Shown here: positions 7,592 to 15,191 of the stretch, piece after piece
Layout of the letters: each line of letters begins with the position of its first letter
Numbering within the stretch: the first letter of the stretch is position 1
Assembly: GCA_964605235.1 (NCBI GenBank)
Contig: CAZSBB010000055.1
Span: 1 to 30,525, forward strand
Length of the DNA: 30,525 bases
DNA from: CAZSBB01 sp964605235
GTDB lineage: Bacteria; Planctomycetota; Phycisphaerae; Phycisphaerales; Phycisphaeraceae
Direction of reading: 5' to 3'
Program-made: the position numbers and the translations under genes
Notes under the pieces: model-generated
Database searches by the model: none
Told to the model about the DNA's origin: nothing
The model's input: the letters and a program-made list of their open reading frames with translations, nothing else

Positions 7592-8152
7592 CTACGGCCA
7601 AACCACCGCCACCGCCGCCACCAGCCACATCACCACCGCCACCCCCAGCTTCGCGGCGGTGCCCCACAGCTTGCCCAGAAACGCACCTTTGGCGATCGTG
7701 CGGGCCTGGCTCCACTCCCGGCCGATCCGTCGTTCCACCAGCACCGTCGCCCCGGCGGCCCCCAGTCCGGCGCCCAGCACGGTCCCCAGCACCGGAATCG
7801 GCAGCAGCAGCGAACCCGCCACCGCGCCGACCATTCCGCCGACCAGCGCTGCGATGGCGCCCCGGCGTGACCCGCCCGCCTGCCGCGCCCCGACGCCCCC
7901 GGCCACAAACTCCAGCACTTCGCCCAGCACCGCCAGCACCCCCAGCGCGATCAGCACCCCTGGGCCGATGACCTGCTCCTCCCAGCGCCACCACGCCACG
8001 CCCGCCGTCGCCGCCAGGATCAACCATGTCCCGGGCAGTTGCAGGGCGGTCAGCGCCACCCCCGCGCCGTTGACCAGCACCAGCGCCAGCAGCGCCAGCC
8101 CGTATCCCGCGGCACTGAGCCATTGTCCCGTTGCCTGCAGCCATCCGCTCAT
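7592..8152 (-). CDS. DUF456 family membrane protein
   Basis: 186 residues, nearly all hydrophobic with several glycine-rich helices. The first helix (about 14-40) leads into LPGTWLILAA (38-47), a hallmark phrase of the DUF456 family. A charged loop (about 88-97, GARQAGGSRRGA) is followed by glycine-rich helix pairs and a conserved-looking C-terminal helix (GAFLGKLWGTAAKLGVAV). No enzymatic role is known for the family. GGGAG precedes the ATG by about 9 bases. It is divergent from the HEAT-repeat gene and convergent with the small charged protein. Confidence 0.85.
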   Translation of the reverse strand: MSGWLQATGQWLSAAGYGLALLALVLVNGAGVALTALQLPGTWLILAATAGVAWWRWEEQVIGPGVLIALGVLAVLGEVLEFVAGGVGARQAGGSRRGAIAALVGGMVGAVAGSLLLPIPVLGTVLGAGLGAAGATVLVERRIGREWSQARTIAKGAFLGKLWGTAAKLGVAVVMWLVAAVAVVWP

Positions 8153-8193
8153 GAAATCGACACTCCCGCACCTGCCGTAAGTCTAATTCCTGC

Positions 8194-8222
8194 TTGACGC
8201 TGAATCTTAGCACGGCTAGATT
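8194..8222 (+). promoter_or_regulatory. Strong sigma70-type promoter for the HEAT-repeat gene
   Basis: TTGACG at 8194-8199 and TAGATT at 8217-8222 with an exact 17-base spacer. Expected start of transcription is near 8229, 55 bases before the ATG at 8284. Confidence 0.65.
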
Positions 8223-8283
8223 GACCAAGGCGGCGGCCAACGTGCTGTCGCGCGATCCCTCCTACCATTTGGAGCGCGATTCC

Positions 8284-10443
8284 ATGACGCATTGGCGACG
8301 CGCAGGCTTTGGCGCGATTCTCACGCTGACCCTGCTGATGAATCTCCCGGTCAGGGCGGCGGACAGCACTCCGGCAGCGCTGTGGGCGGACTTCAACCAC
8401 TACGTGCTGATCGCCCGGCCGGACCTCGCTCAGGCCTTGGGATCCAAGCTCCTCACGCTCGACGACGCCAAGCTGCTCGATACGGTCGAAGCCAGCGAAT
8501 ACACCAACACGGAAGCGGTGCTGTATCGCGCCGGCAGGATTGAAACCCTCGCCGATGTGGCGAAGCAACTGGCGGAAAAAATCCAGTCCGCCCGCATCGC
8601 CCGCAGCCGTGAGCCGGCGCGCATCGCTTCCGACATTCAGAAACTCGGCGAAGGCACCCGCGCCAGCCTCAACGCCACCGAGCGCCTCCGCGCAGCCGGG
8701 CAGTATGCCGCCCCCGCGCTGCTGGCGGCGCTGCAGGATGAAACCAAAAAGCCGCTGCATCCGTTCATCGTCGCGGCGATGGTCGCCTCCGGCCGGCCGC
8801 TGGTGTATCCGCTGGCGGTCGCCGTGCCGCAGCTCGAGCCGCGCGAGCAGACGCAGATTCTCCAGGTGCTCGCCGAGATCGGCTACCCCCGCGCGCTGCC
8901 CTACATCCGCGAAGTCATTGACAATCCCAGGACCGATCCCAGCGTGCGCCAGATCGCCGAGGCGGCATTTCGACATCTGGCGGAAGTCGCCGGCGCTCCG
9001 ACGGAAGTCAATGCCGCCGAACTGTACCTGACCCTGGCGCAGAACCTCTACAACGCCAGCGTGGCGGGTGATGCGATCGCCGGCTTTGATCCCAGCGAGA
9101 ACAAAGGCATGGTCTGGGATTACAACCGCACCGCCGGCCTGATCGCCACCCCGGTGCCCGCCCGGGTGTTCGGTTACATCCTCTCCATGCGCGCTGCCCA
9201 TCGCGCTCTGGAACTGCAGCCGGATATGACCCCCGCGCTCTCGCTCTGGCTGATGGGCAATCTGGTCCGCGAGAATCTGCTCGACGGCGAGAAAGACCCC
9301 AGCTACCCGCGCACTTATCTGTCCCCTGCGTTCTACCTCAAGGCCGCCGGCCCGCTGCGCCAGCATGACGTGCTCAACCGCGCGTTGGACGACCGCGACA
9401 CCGCGCTGGCGCTCGACGCCATTGCCGCCCTGACCCAGACCGCCGGCACGGACGCGCTGGTCAACCGTGACGGCACCAGTCAGCCGTTGTTGCGGGCGCT
9501 CACCTATCCCGACCGCAAGGTGCGCTTCCGCGCCGCCTTCGCCCTGACCAACGCCCGCCCGGAGGCGACCTTCCCCGGCAGCCATCGCGTGGTGCCGGTG
9601 CTCGCCGAGGCGATCCGCCAGACCTCGCAACGCTATGCCGTGGCGCTGGCGACCACCGACGAGCAGGCCAATCGCATCGCCGCGGTGCTGCGGGATGATC
9701 TGGGCATGCAGGTCAGCGCCGGGCGCACGCTGGCGCAGGTGCTGTCGAACGTCAACACCGGGCCCGGCGTGGATGTGATCGTCGCGGAACTGCCGGTGGA
9801 GGAAATCGTCGAACTGCAGCGCCAGCGCGCGATCGACTACAAGTTTGCCGCCGCCCCGTTGCTGGTGTTGGCGCGCAATGCTTCGGAACAGACCACCATC
9901 AACAGCCTGTACGAGCGTGATGGCAATGTGTTCCCGGTGCTGGCGCCCAAGACCGCTGAGGAATTGCAGCCGGCGATCGAGGCGATGTTCAAGAACTACG
10001 GCGGCAAGGCGCTGTCGGAGGAGGAAGCCGACGCTTTCGCCCTGCAGGCGCTCGATCTGCTGTACGAAATCGGCATCGGTCATGGCAAGGTCTACAACAT
10101 CGGCGACGCGCAGATCGCTTTGATCCAGTCGCTGGCGGATGAGCGGGAGCCGGTCATCCTGCGGGCCGCCAAGGTGCTGTCGCTGCTGCCGACCATGGAA
10201 GCCCAGCGCGCCATCGGCGATGCCGCCCTGGACCTGACCCGCCCCAGCGAGTTGCGCGTCCAACTGCTCGGCTCGCTGGCGATCAGCGCCACCAGTTGGG
10301 GCAACCTGCTGACCGATCCGCAGCTCACCCGCCTGCTGGAACTGGTCAAGACCAGCGAAGGCGAAATGTCCGAAGCGGCAGCCCGCGTGCACGGCGCGTT
10401 GGCGCTGCCCACCAGCAACGTGGTGGAAATGCTCAACAAGTAA
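8284..10443 (+). CDS. Secreted HEAT-repeat protein with an embedded receiver-like domain
   Basis: 719 residues. The chosen ATG starts a signal peptide (MTHWRR, hydrophobic core to about 23, VRAAD cleavage area near 26) and has GGAG nine bases upstream, so the longer frame from 8194, which would begin inside the promoter, is rejected. Residues about 135-235 and 395-445 show HEAT-like helix pairs (Ala/Leu-rich, with DPSVRQIAEAAFRHL and DRKVRFRAAFALTNARP). A stretch at about 452-568 has the beta/alpha rhythm of a response-regulator receiver: ALATTDEQANRIAAVL, VDVIVAEL, PLLVLARNASE, VFPVLAPK. Glu502 stands where the phospho-accepting Asp would be. HEAT-like helices resume at about 600-719. It should act in the periplasm as a scaffold. 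Function unknown. Confidence 0.8.
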   Translation: MTHWRRAGFGAILTLTLLMNLPVRAADSTPAALWADFNHYVLIARPDLAQALGSKLLTLDDAKLLDTVEASEYTNTEAVLYRAGRIETLADVAKQLAEKIQSARIARSREPARIASDIQKLGEGTRASLNATERLRAAGQYAAPALLAALQDETKKPLHPFIVAAMVASGRPLVYPLAVAVPQLEPREQTQILQVLAEIGYPRALPYIREVIDNPRTDPSVRQIAEAAFRHLAEVAGAPTEVNAAELYLTLAQNLYNASVAGDAIAGFDPSENKGMVWDYNRTAGLIATPVPARVFGYILSMRAAHRALELQPDMTPALSLWLMGNLVRENLLDGEKDPSYPRTYLSPAFYLKAAGPLRQHDVLNRALDDRDTALALDAIAALTQTAGTDALVNRDGTSQPLLRALTYPDRKVRFRAAFALTNARPEATFPGSHRVVPVLAEAIRQTSQRYAVALATTDEQANRIAAVLRDDLGMQVSAGRTLAQVLSNVNTGPGVDVIVAELPVEEIVELQRQRAIDYKFAAAPLLVLARNASEQTTINSLYERDGNVFPVLAPKTAEELQPAIEAMFKNYGGKALSEEEADAFALQALDLLYEIGIGHGKVYNIGDAQIALIQSLADEREPVILRAAKVLSLLPTMEAQRAIGDAALDLTRPSELRVQLLGSLAISATSWGNLLTDPQLTRLLELVKTSEGEMSEAAARVHGALALPTSNVVEMLNK

Positions 10444-10526
10444 CCCCCGGCGCCCCCCCCGGACCCCCGGCCCCCGGACACCCGGACCCCCCGGAAGGTG
10501 CCAACGACGGCGCCGGAGGCTTCCCC
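10444..10526. other. C-rich low-complexity spacer
   Basis: Directly after the HEAT-gene stop codon the top strand is a C-rich tract with repeated GGACCCCC-like units up to about 10497. C-rich, G-poor unstructured RNA is the kind of sequence Rho factor loads on, so a Rho-dependent end is possible; this is inference. Confidence 0.4.
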
Positions 10527-10631
10527 TTAGCCCCCGGCTTTGCCGGAGGATTCCTGGATACGCCAAGCAGTGGCACATCGCCGCCACACGCGAAGCGGTA
10601 GTAGCATCCCCCGGCAGAGCCGGGGGCTAAC
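10527..10631. repeat. Inverted doublet of REP-like hairpins
   Basis: Unit 1 (10527-10553) has stem CCCCCGGC, loop TTT, GCCGGAGG. Unit 2 (10604-10631) read on the other strand is TTAGCCCCCGGCTCTGCCGG followed by GGGATGC, a near copy in reverse orientation. About 50 bases separate them. Two REP units facing each other is the layout of classical bacterial REP doublets. The doublet sits between the HEAT gene and the nuoB promoter. Confidence 0.8.
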
Positions 10632-10671
10632 GGAAGTGATGTTTCGCAAGTGGAATGTGACCGTGCCCGCG

Positions 10672-10700
10672 TTGGCATTCGCCGGTTGTGCCCCTAGAAT
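10672..10700 (+). promoter_or_regulatory. Sigma70-type promoter for nuoB
   Basis: TTGGCA at 10672-10677 and TAGAAT at 10695-10700 with an exact 17-base spacer. The expected start near 10707 leaves about 42 bases of leader, including a GCAAGGAA ribosome site before the ATG at 10749. Confidence 0.65.
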
Positions 10701-10748
10701 GCCGGACCTGACTTCACGCCCTGCAAGCCGCGGCAAGGAACCCGCCTT

Positions 10749-11294
10749 ATGAGTTGGATCGAAAACCGTTTCGAGGAAGGCCTGCTCGTCACCAGCGTGG
10801 ATTTCGCGCTCAACTGGGCCAAGAAAAGCAGCATCTGGCCGATGACCTTCGGCCTGGCGTGCTGCGCGATCGAAATGATGGCGTTCGGCGCCAGCCGCTT
10901 CGACATCGACCGCTTCGGCGCTGGCGCCTTCCGCGCCACCCCGCGCCAGGCGGACCTGATGATCGTCGCTGGCACCGTGACCTACAAAATGGCGTCCCGC
11001 GTCCGTCGGCTCTACAACCAGATGCCCGATCCCAAGTACGTCATGGCGATGGGCGCCTGCACCGTCGGCGGCGGCCCGTACTTCAAGTATGGCTACCACG
11101 TCGTCAAGGGCGTCGACATGGTCGTCCCCGTGGACATCTACATCCCCGGCTGCCCCCCGCGCCCCGAAGCGCTGATCGAAGGCCTGATGCGCCTGCAGGA
11201 CAAAATCAACGCCCAGACCATCGGCCTGCCCGCCGGCAGCAAAGACGCGCTGCGCAACCAGCACCTGCCCACCCCGACCCCGGCCGTGGTGTAA
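10749..11294 (+). CDS. nuoB: NADH-quinone oxidoreductase subunit B
   Basis: 181 residues. This complex I subunit binds the last iron-sulfur cluster (N2), which hands electrons to quinone. The cluster ligands are all visible: tandem Cys38-Cys39 in GLACCAIEMM, Cys104 in MGACTVGGG and Cys135 in IPGCPPRPEALIEG. The quinone-site part SRFDIDRFG at 49-57 is present. A C-terminal extension of about 25 residues after LQDKI is Pro/Ala-rich and less conserved. AAGGAA lies about 8 bases before the ATG. The gene is alone, with its own promoter, 3.8 kb from nuoC. The next 500 bases hold no gene. Confidence 0.96.
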   Translation: MSWIENRFEEGLLVTSVDFALNWAKKSSIWPMTFGLACCAIEMMAFGASRFDIDRFGAGAFRATPRQADLMIVAGTVTYKMASRVRRLYNQMPDPKYVMAMGACTVGGGPYFKYGYHVVKGVDMVVPVDIYIPGCPPRPEALIEGLMRLQDKINAQTIGLPAGSKDALRNQHLPTPTPAVV

Positions 11295-11800
11295 ACCCGC
11301 ACGCCGTCTGCCGCCATCACCTGCATTTTGTCACCCGCCCGGCGGCATCCCCGGGCGAGTTTCTTTTTGCTGCGCAGCCGCACCGGCGTAACGCGACGAA
11401 TACCGCCTTTACCTGACGACGTGTTCTTGCCCACACGTTTGCGGTGCATGCTCTTCGCCTCCGAAGGGGGCGCAGGCAAGTAGCCACGAGTGGAGCGCAG
11501 CGAAACTCGTGGGATAAGGTGTGATTGAAACAACTCACCCCGGCAGGGGTGAAGGAAGCTTCCGCCGTCCCTCCGGGACGTAGGGGAATAGAACCCGCTC
11601 GTGAACCACGGGTTTCACTGCGCTCCACCCGTAGCTACTGCCCACGACCCCTGTCGGGGTCGAAGATCATGACCTTTCCCCGGAATCCAGAACCGCCTGG
11701 TCGCAGGGAGACTTGCGGGCAACAGCAAGTCTCACGGCCGCAACTCGTACAGTACATGGTGCATTGAGTACGTGCGTTGGTCCGGTGCGGGGCTGGCCTA
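11295..11800. other. Gene-free region rich in hairpins
   Basis: Between the stops of nuoB (+) and the GspK-like gene (-). No coding frame is supported. Six clear hairpins are packed into 11484-11733 and are listed in the next entry. The rest (11295-11480 and 11735-11800) shows no strong structure or gene. Confidence 0.7.
11484..11733. repeat. Cluster of six hairpins, two of them covarying inverted copies
   Basis: Hairpin 1: 11484-11491 with 11505-11512 (CCACGAGT/ACTCGTGG, 13-base loop). Hairpin 2: 11535-11552 (TCACCCC, 4-base loop, GGGGTGA). Hairpin 3: 11566-11580 (CGTCCC, TCC, GGGACG). Hairpin 4: 11606-11634 (CCACGGGT/ACCCGTAG, 13-base loop). Hairpin 5: 11645-11662 (CGACCCC, 4-base loop, GGGGTCG). 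Hairpin 6: 11708-11733 (GAGACTTGC, 8-base loop, GCAAGTCTC). Hairpin 4 on the minus strand is a copy of hairpin 1 with a compensated stem change. The cluster lies between convergent genes. Confidence 0.85.
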
Positions 11801-14800
11801 TCAGTTGACGTCCTGCACGGTGATGATCTGCACCTGGTCGGTGCCGGTGGTCAGGCGGGAGCGGTCGAAGATGACGAAGAAGCGCTTGGATTCCAGCGGG
11901 CCGAGGTTGAACCGGCCGGCGGCGTAGCCGCGCACGTAGATGTAGGCGGCAAAGACATCGCTGCGGGTGGTGAGGTTCTGCGCCACGAACTGGAAGCGCA
12001 TCATCTGCTCTTCGATGCTCATGCGGCTGCTCAGCGGATTGGAGCCGGTTTCCTCAGGCAGTGGGTAGAGGTCAACCGCGGCGGGCGGCGTCGAGCCGTT
12101 GGCGGGGCCGTAGAGCAGCATGTCGGTCGAGCCGGTGCTGCCGCCGCCGCTGGCGACCAGGGCGGGATTGATCAGCGCCAGTTCGCCGATGCTGGCGATG
12201 CCTTTTTCCTGGCGCAGGCCGGCGTAACCGAGCATGTTGTTGGCGGTGAGCGTGCCGTTGCGGTTGGCGGGATTGTCGCGGTAGTCGATGACCTTGGCCA
12301 TCAGCGCCTGTACGTCATCGAGATTCTCCGGCAGGGAACTGCCCAGCGTCAGCAGATGCAGCGGGGCGGTGTTGACGTTGAGCCGACCGGGCACGACCTG
12401 CTCGACGTCGTCGTCGATGGTGCCGGTGGCTGGGTCGTTGTCACCGTCGTCGTTGTCGTTGTCCAGTCCATCGTGGCGGGGGCTGAGGGTGGTGAACTCG
12501 TCGAAGACCATGCAGACATGGGGAATGCTGCCGGCTGCGGGCAATTCGGAGTTGGCGGTCATGGACCACCGGCGGGTGTCCTGCGTCTGGGTGGCGTTGA
12601 CCACGGTGCCGACCGCGACGGTGCCGTCGCCGCTGAGGCGGTAGGGCAGGTCGCCGGTGGGTTGATCCGAGAAGCCGAACATGTGCAGGTAGCCCAGCTC
12701 GGCGACGTTGAGCAGGGGACGATTCGCCAGCGGCAGCTGGTAGTTGTCCAGGATGGTGCTGCCGTTGACGCCCTTGTTGTCTTCGCCAAGTTTGTCGACC
12801 GCGTTGCCCGCGGAGTCGTTGCGATAGCCGCCGGCGTCCGGCTGGCGCACGGAGCCAGTGATGATCGCGCGGTTTTCATTGGAGATGAAGCGATGGTTGC
12901 GCCCATCCCGGGCGATCGAACCCTGGGCGTGGCAGGTGGTGCGAACGACCGTCGGCGTCGCCATATGGTCCACGGTGGTGGGGACCTTGAAGCCCGCGAC
13001 GGTCAGGCGATCGTAGCTCACCCAACTGGAGCCGGTGTTGATCTGCAGTTCCACCTGCACATCGGTGCCGGCGGCAAAGGTCAGGGAGCCGGCGGGAATG
13101 ATCAGCTTGCTGTAGGAGCCGAGGTTCAAGCCCTGGGTGCTGTGCTCCAACGCGCCGCGCGGGGTGCCGACGGGTTCGTCGATGCCGGCGGTGGCGTTGG
13201 AGACGATCAGCAGTTCTTCGCGCGGGGCGATGCTGCTGGCGCCGCTGAGCGTGTAGCTGGAAGCGGTCGAGCCGCCCTGAGTGACGACCACGCGGATGCG
13301 GCCGTTGAGCAGGCTGGCGGGAATGGTCTGGTCGAACGGGTTGCCGATCTCCACCACCATCGCCTGGGAGCCGGCCTGGGGGACCCAATGGTCGAACTGT
13401 CCGTCGGGCGTGGCGTTGGGATGCGGCCCCGCCAGAGCGGGATTGTCCAGGTCCACATCGTCATAGCCCATTTCCAGGTAGACCTCGCGCAGGAACGGCA
13501 TGAGTTCCAGGCCGTAGTACGCCGTGGAGCCATCGGACCAGTAGCTGGGGGTGGCATCGGTGTCGGAGTAATCCTGAATCATGAGGGCGAATTCGCTGGC
13601 GATTTGCCTGAGCGTCGGATCGCCCAGGCCCAGATAGCCGGTGGAACTGGGCGGCAGGAAGCAAGCGTGCAACCGGGCGGCGATGTTGCCCAATCGGGTG
13701 CTGGGGTCGGCGGCATCAGGGCCCCCGTCCTCATAGATCAGGTCATACTTGAGCGTGCGCGTCCCGCCGTGCATATCCCGGTGATTGGGGGAAAAGATGG
13801 CGGCGGCGCTGCGGGCGGTCAGTTGGTTGCGCAGCGACGGAAACACGCGATTCTTGACCGCGGTGGCGTCGGTGCCGCCCTGGAAATAGCTTTCCAGGCT
13901 GCCGGTGACATTGGTGTAACTCGATTCGGCGCTGCTTGCGCGCAGCAGGGTCGGGGCGTCGCCCTCGGCGGAGCTCTGGTAGGCGTCGTTGTTCAAGCCG
14001 CCGTGGTAGCGGAGTTCGCGTTCATCGACGGTGCTGTAGCGGTTGTCGCTGTTGCCGTAGTGGCGCACGCGATCCAGCCAGGCGCCCATGCGGGTGGTGG
14101 TGGCGGTGTAGCTGCCGGCGGCGGGATAGTTGGCGGGCGTGGAAAAGCCCAGGGGCGTGTAGTTGGAGGCGCTGTTGACGCCGCGTTCGGCAAACCAGGC
14201 TTTCATTTCATTGACATAGCTGCCGCCGCTGGTCCAGTTGGCGATGCTGTAGCGCGCCAGCAGCCGGGAGAGGTCGATTTCCGTCGGGTACAGGCCGCGC
14301 GGCGTATCAGCGCCGGTGGGGTAAGACCAGCCGTCACTGGTGAGGCTGGTGGCGGTGTTGAAGTTGATCAGCGCGCTTAAGTCAACGACGCGGTAAGCCA
14401 CGACGTACACGGCGCTGCCGATCTGCCGAATGGGGGCATAGGTCCACTTGGCGTCGCGGACGCCGTCGCCGTCGGTGTCCACGCCCAGGTCGGTGAAGGA
14501 GGCGGTGGTGTTGTCCAGGCCAGCGGTGCCACCGGTGATGCGGATATTGGTGTCGCGGCGCCAGGTGTTGGTGCTCAGCGTATTGTTGACCGGCAGTTCG
14601 GTGGGCGAACCCGAACCGCCGCTCGACGGCAGGCGCAGGTACACGCCCGTGAGGTTGGACAGATGCGGCCAGGTCGCGTTGCCCGAGGTGAAATCGGGAA
14701 ACGCCGACGCCAGCCAGGTGTCGTCAATCGTGCCGCCCTCGGCCTGCTCGCTCATGACCGCGCCGCTGCTGTCGAGCACCTGGAAGGTGTAAGCGGGATT

Positions 14801-15124
14801 GGTCCAGGGATAGTCGTAGCTTTCGTCTTCGCTGGGATCGAAGAGTTTCAGGCCGGTGGTGTTGTCGAACAGGTCGTTGCGCAGCACGTTGCTGAGGTAG
14901 GCGACACAGGAGTTGGCGACGATTTCGATGTTGTTGGTGGCAAGCTGGGCGGTGGCGATGCGGTCCATGCGGGCGACCTGCATGTAGCTCATGCCCAGCA
15001 GGCACATGAGCACCAGGGCGACAACGACGAGGATCATCACCGAGCCGCGCTGGCGCACGTCGGCCGCGCCGGGTCGGCGCGCTGGAGCCGAGGTCACGCG
15101 GAGGGGGCGGGGGCTGGCGAACAT
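11801..15124 (-). CDS. gspK: Very large GspK-like minor pseudopilin
   Basis: 1107 residues against roughly 300-350 for typical GspK. The start (MFASPRP) has AGAGGA seven bases upstream; the longer frame to 15163 is rejected. After a short basic stretch comes RGSVMILVVVALVLMCLLGM (26-45), a pilin-type first helix without the Glu at +5, as is normal for GspK, the tip subunit of the pseudopilus. At 910-984 the GspK helix-hairpin phrase is clear (GRLNVNTAPLHLLTLG, then KVIDYRDN and GIASIGELALINP). Between them lies about 850 residues of Ser/Thr/Asn-rich, beta-looking sequence. Two acidic loops are visible: DTDGDGVRD at 216-224 and DGLDNDNDDGDND at 885-897. It is last in the G-H-I-J-K order, 67 bases after gspJ. 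Role: tip of a secretion pseudopilus, inferred. Confidence 0.8.
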   Translation of the reverse strand: MFASPRPLRVTSAPARRPGAADVRQRGSVMILVVVALVLMCLLGMSYMQVARMDRIATAQLATNNIEIVANSCVAYLSNVLRNDLFDNTTGLKLFDPSEDESYDYPWTNPAYTFQVLDSSGAVMSEQAEGGTIDDTWLASAFPDFTSGNATWPHLSNLTGVYLRLPSSGGSGSPTELPVNNTLSTNTWRRDTNIRITGGTAGLDNTTASFTDLGVDTDGDGVRDAKWTYAPIRQIGSAVYVVAYRVVDLSALINFNTATSLTSDGWSYPTGADTPRGLYPTEIDLSRLLARYSIANWTSGGSYVNEMKAWFAERGVNSASNYTPLGFSTPANYPAAGSYTATTTRMGAWLDRVRHYGNSDNRYSTVDERELRYHGGLNNDAYQSSAEGDAPTLLRASSAESSYTNVTGSLESYFQGGTDATAVKNRVFPSLRNQLTARSAAAIFSPNHRDMHGGTRTLKYDLIYEDGGPDAADPSTRLGNIAARLHACFLPPSSTGYLGLGDPTLRQIASEFALMIQDYSDTDATPSYWSDGSTAYYGLELMPFLREVYLEMGYDDVDLDNPALAGPHPNATPDGQFDHWVPQAGSQAMVVEIGNPFDQTIPASLLNGRIRVVVTQGGSTASSYTLSGASSIAPREELLIVSNATAGIDEPVGTPRGALEHSTQGLNLGSYSKLIIPAGSLTFAAGTDVQVELQINTGSSWVSYDRLTVAGFKVPTTVDHMATPTVVRTTCHAQGSIARDGRNHRFISNENRAIITGSVRQPDAGGYRNDSAGNAVDKLGEDNKGVNGSTILDNYQLPLANRPLLNVAELGYLHMFGFSDQPTGDLPYRLSGDGTVAVGTVVNATQTQDTRRWSMTANSELPAAGSIPHVCMVFDEFTTLSPRHDGLDNDNDDGDNDPATGTIDDDVEQVVPGRLNVNTAPLHLLTLGSSLPENLDDVQALMAKVIDYRDNPANRNGTLTANNMLGYAGLRQEKGIASIGELALINPALVASGGGSTGSTDMLLYGPANGSTPPAAVDLYPLPEETGSNPLSSRMSIEEQMMRFQFVAQNLTTRSDVFAAYIYVRGYAAGRFNLGPLESKRFFVIFDRSRLTTGTDQVQIITVQDVN

Positions 15125-15191
15125 GGCTGTTCCTCTCAAAGGTTGGCCTGAAAGCAAACACACACCAGGCGGCGGGAGCTGCAGGTGACGC

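Noticed and set aside
8149..10587. An 812-residue open frame on the minus strand
   Set aside because: It is the mirror of the secreted HEAT-repeat gene, which has a signal peptide, promoter and ribosome site; the mirror frame has none and is rich in His/Arg/Gln.
11484..11733. CRISPR array
   Set aside because: The hairpins are not equal direct repeats and have no regular spacing or spacers; no cas gene is nearby.
11777..14380. An 867-residue open frame on the + strand, Val/Gly/Ala/Asp-rich
   Set aside because: It is antisense to the GspK-like gene, lacks any recognisable motif and has the composition expected from reading GC-rich third positions backwards.
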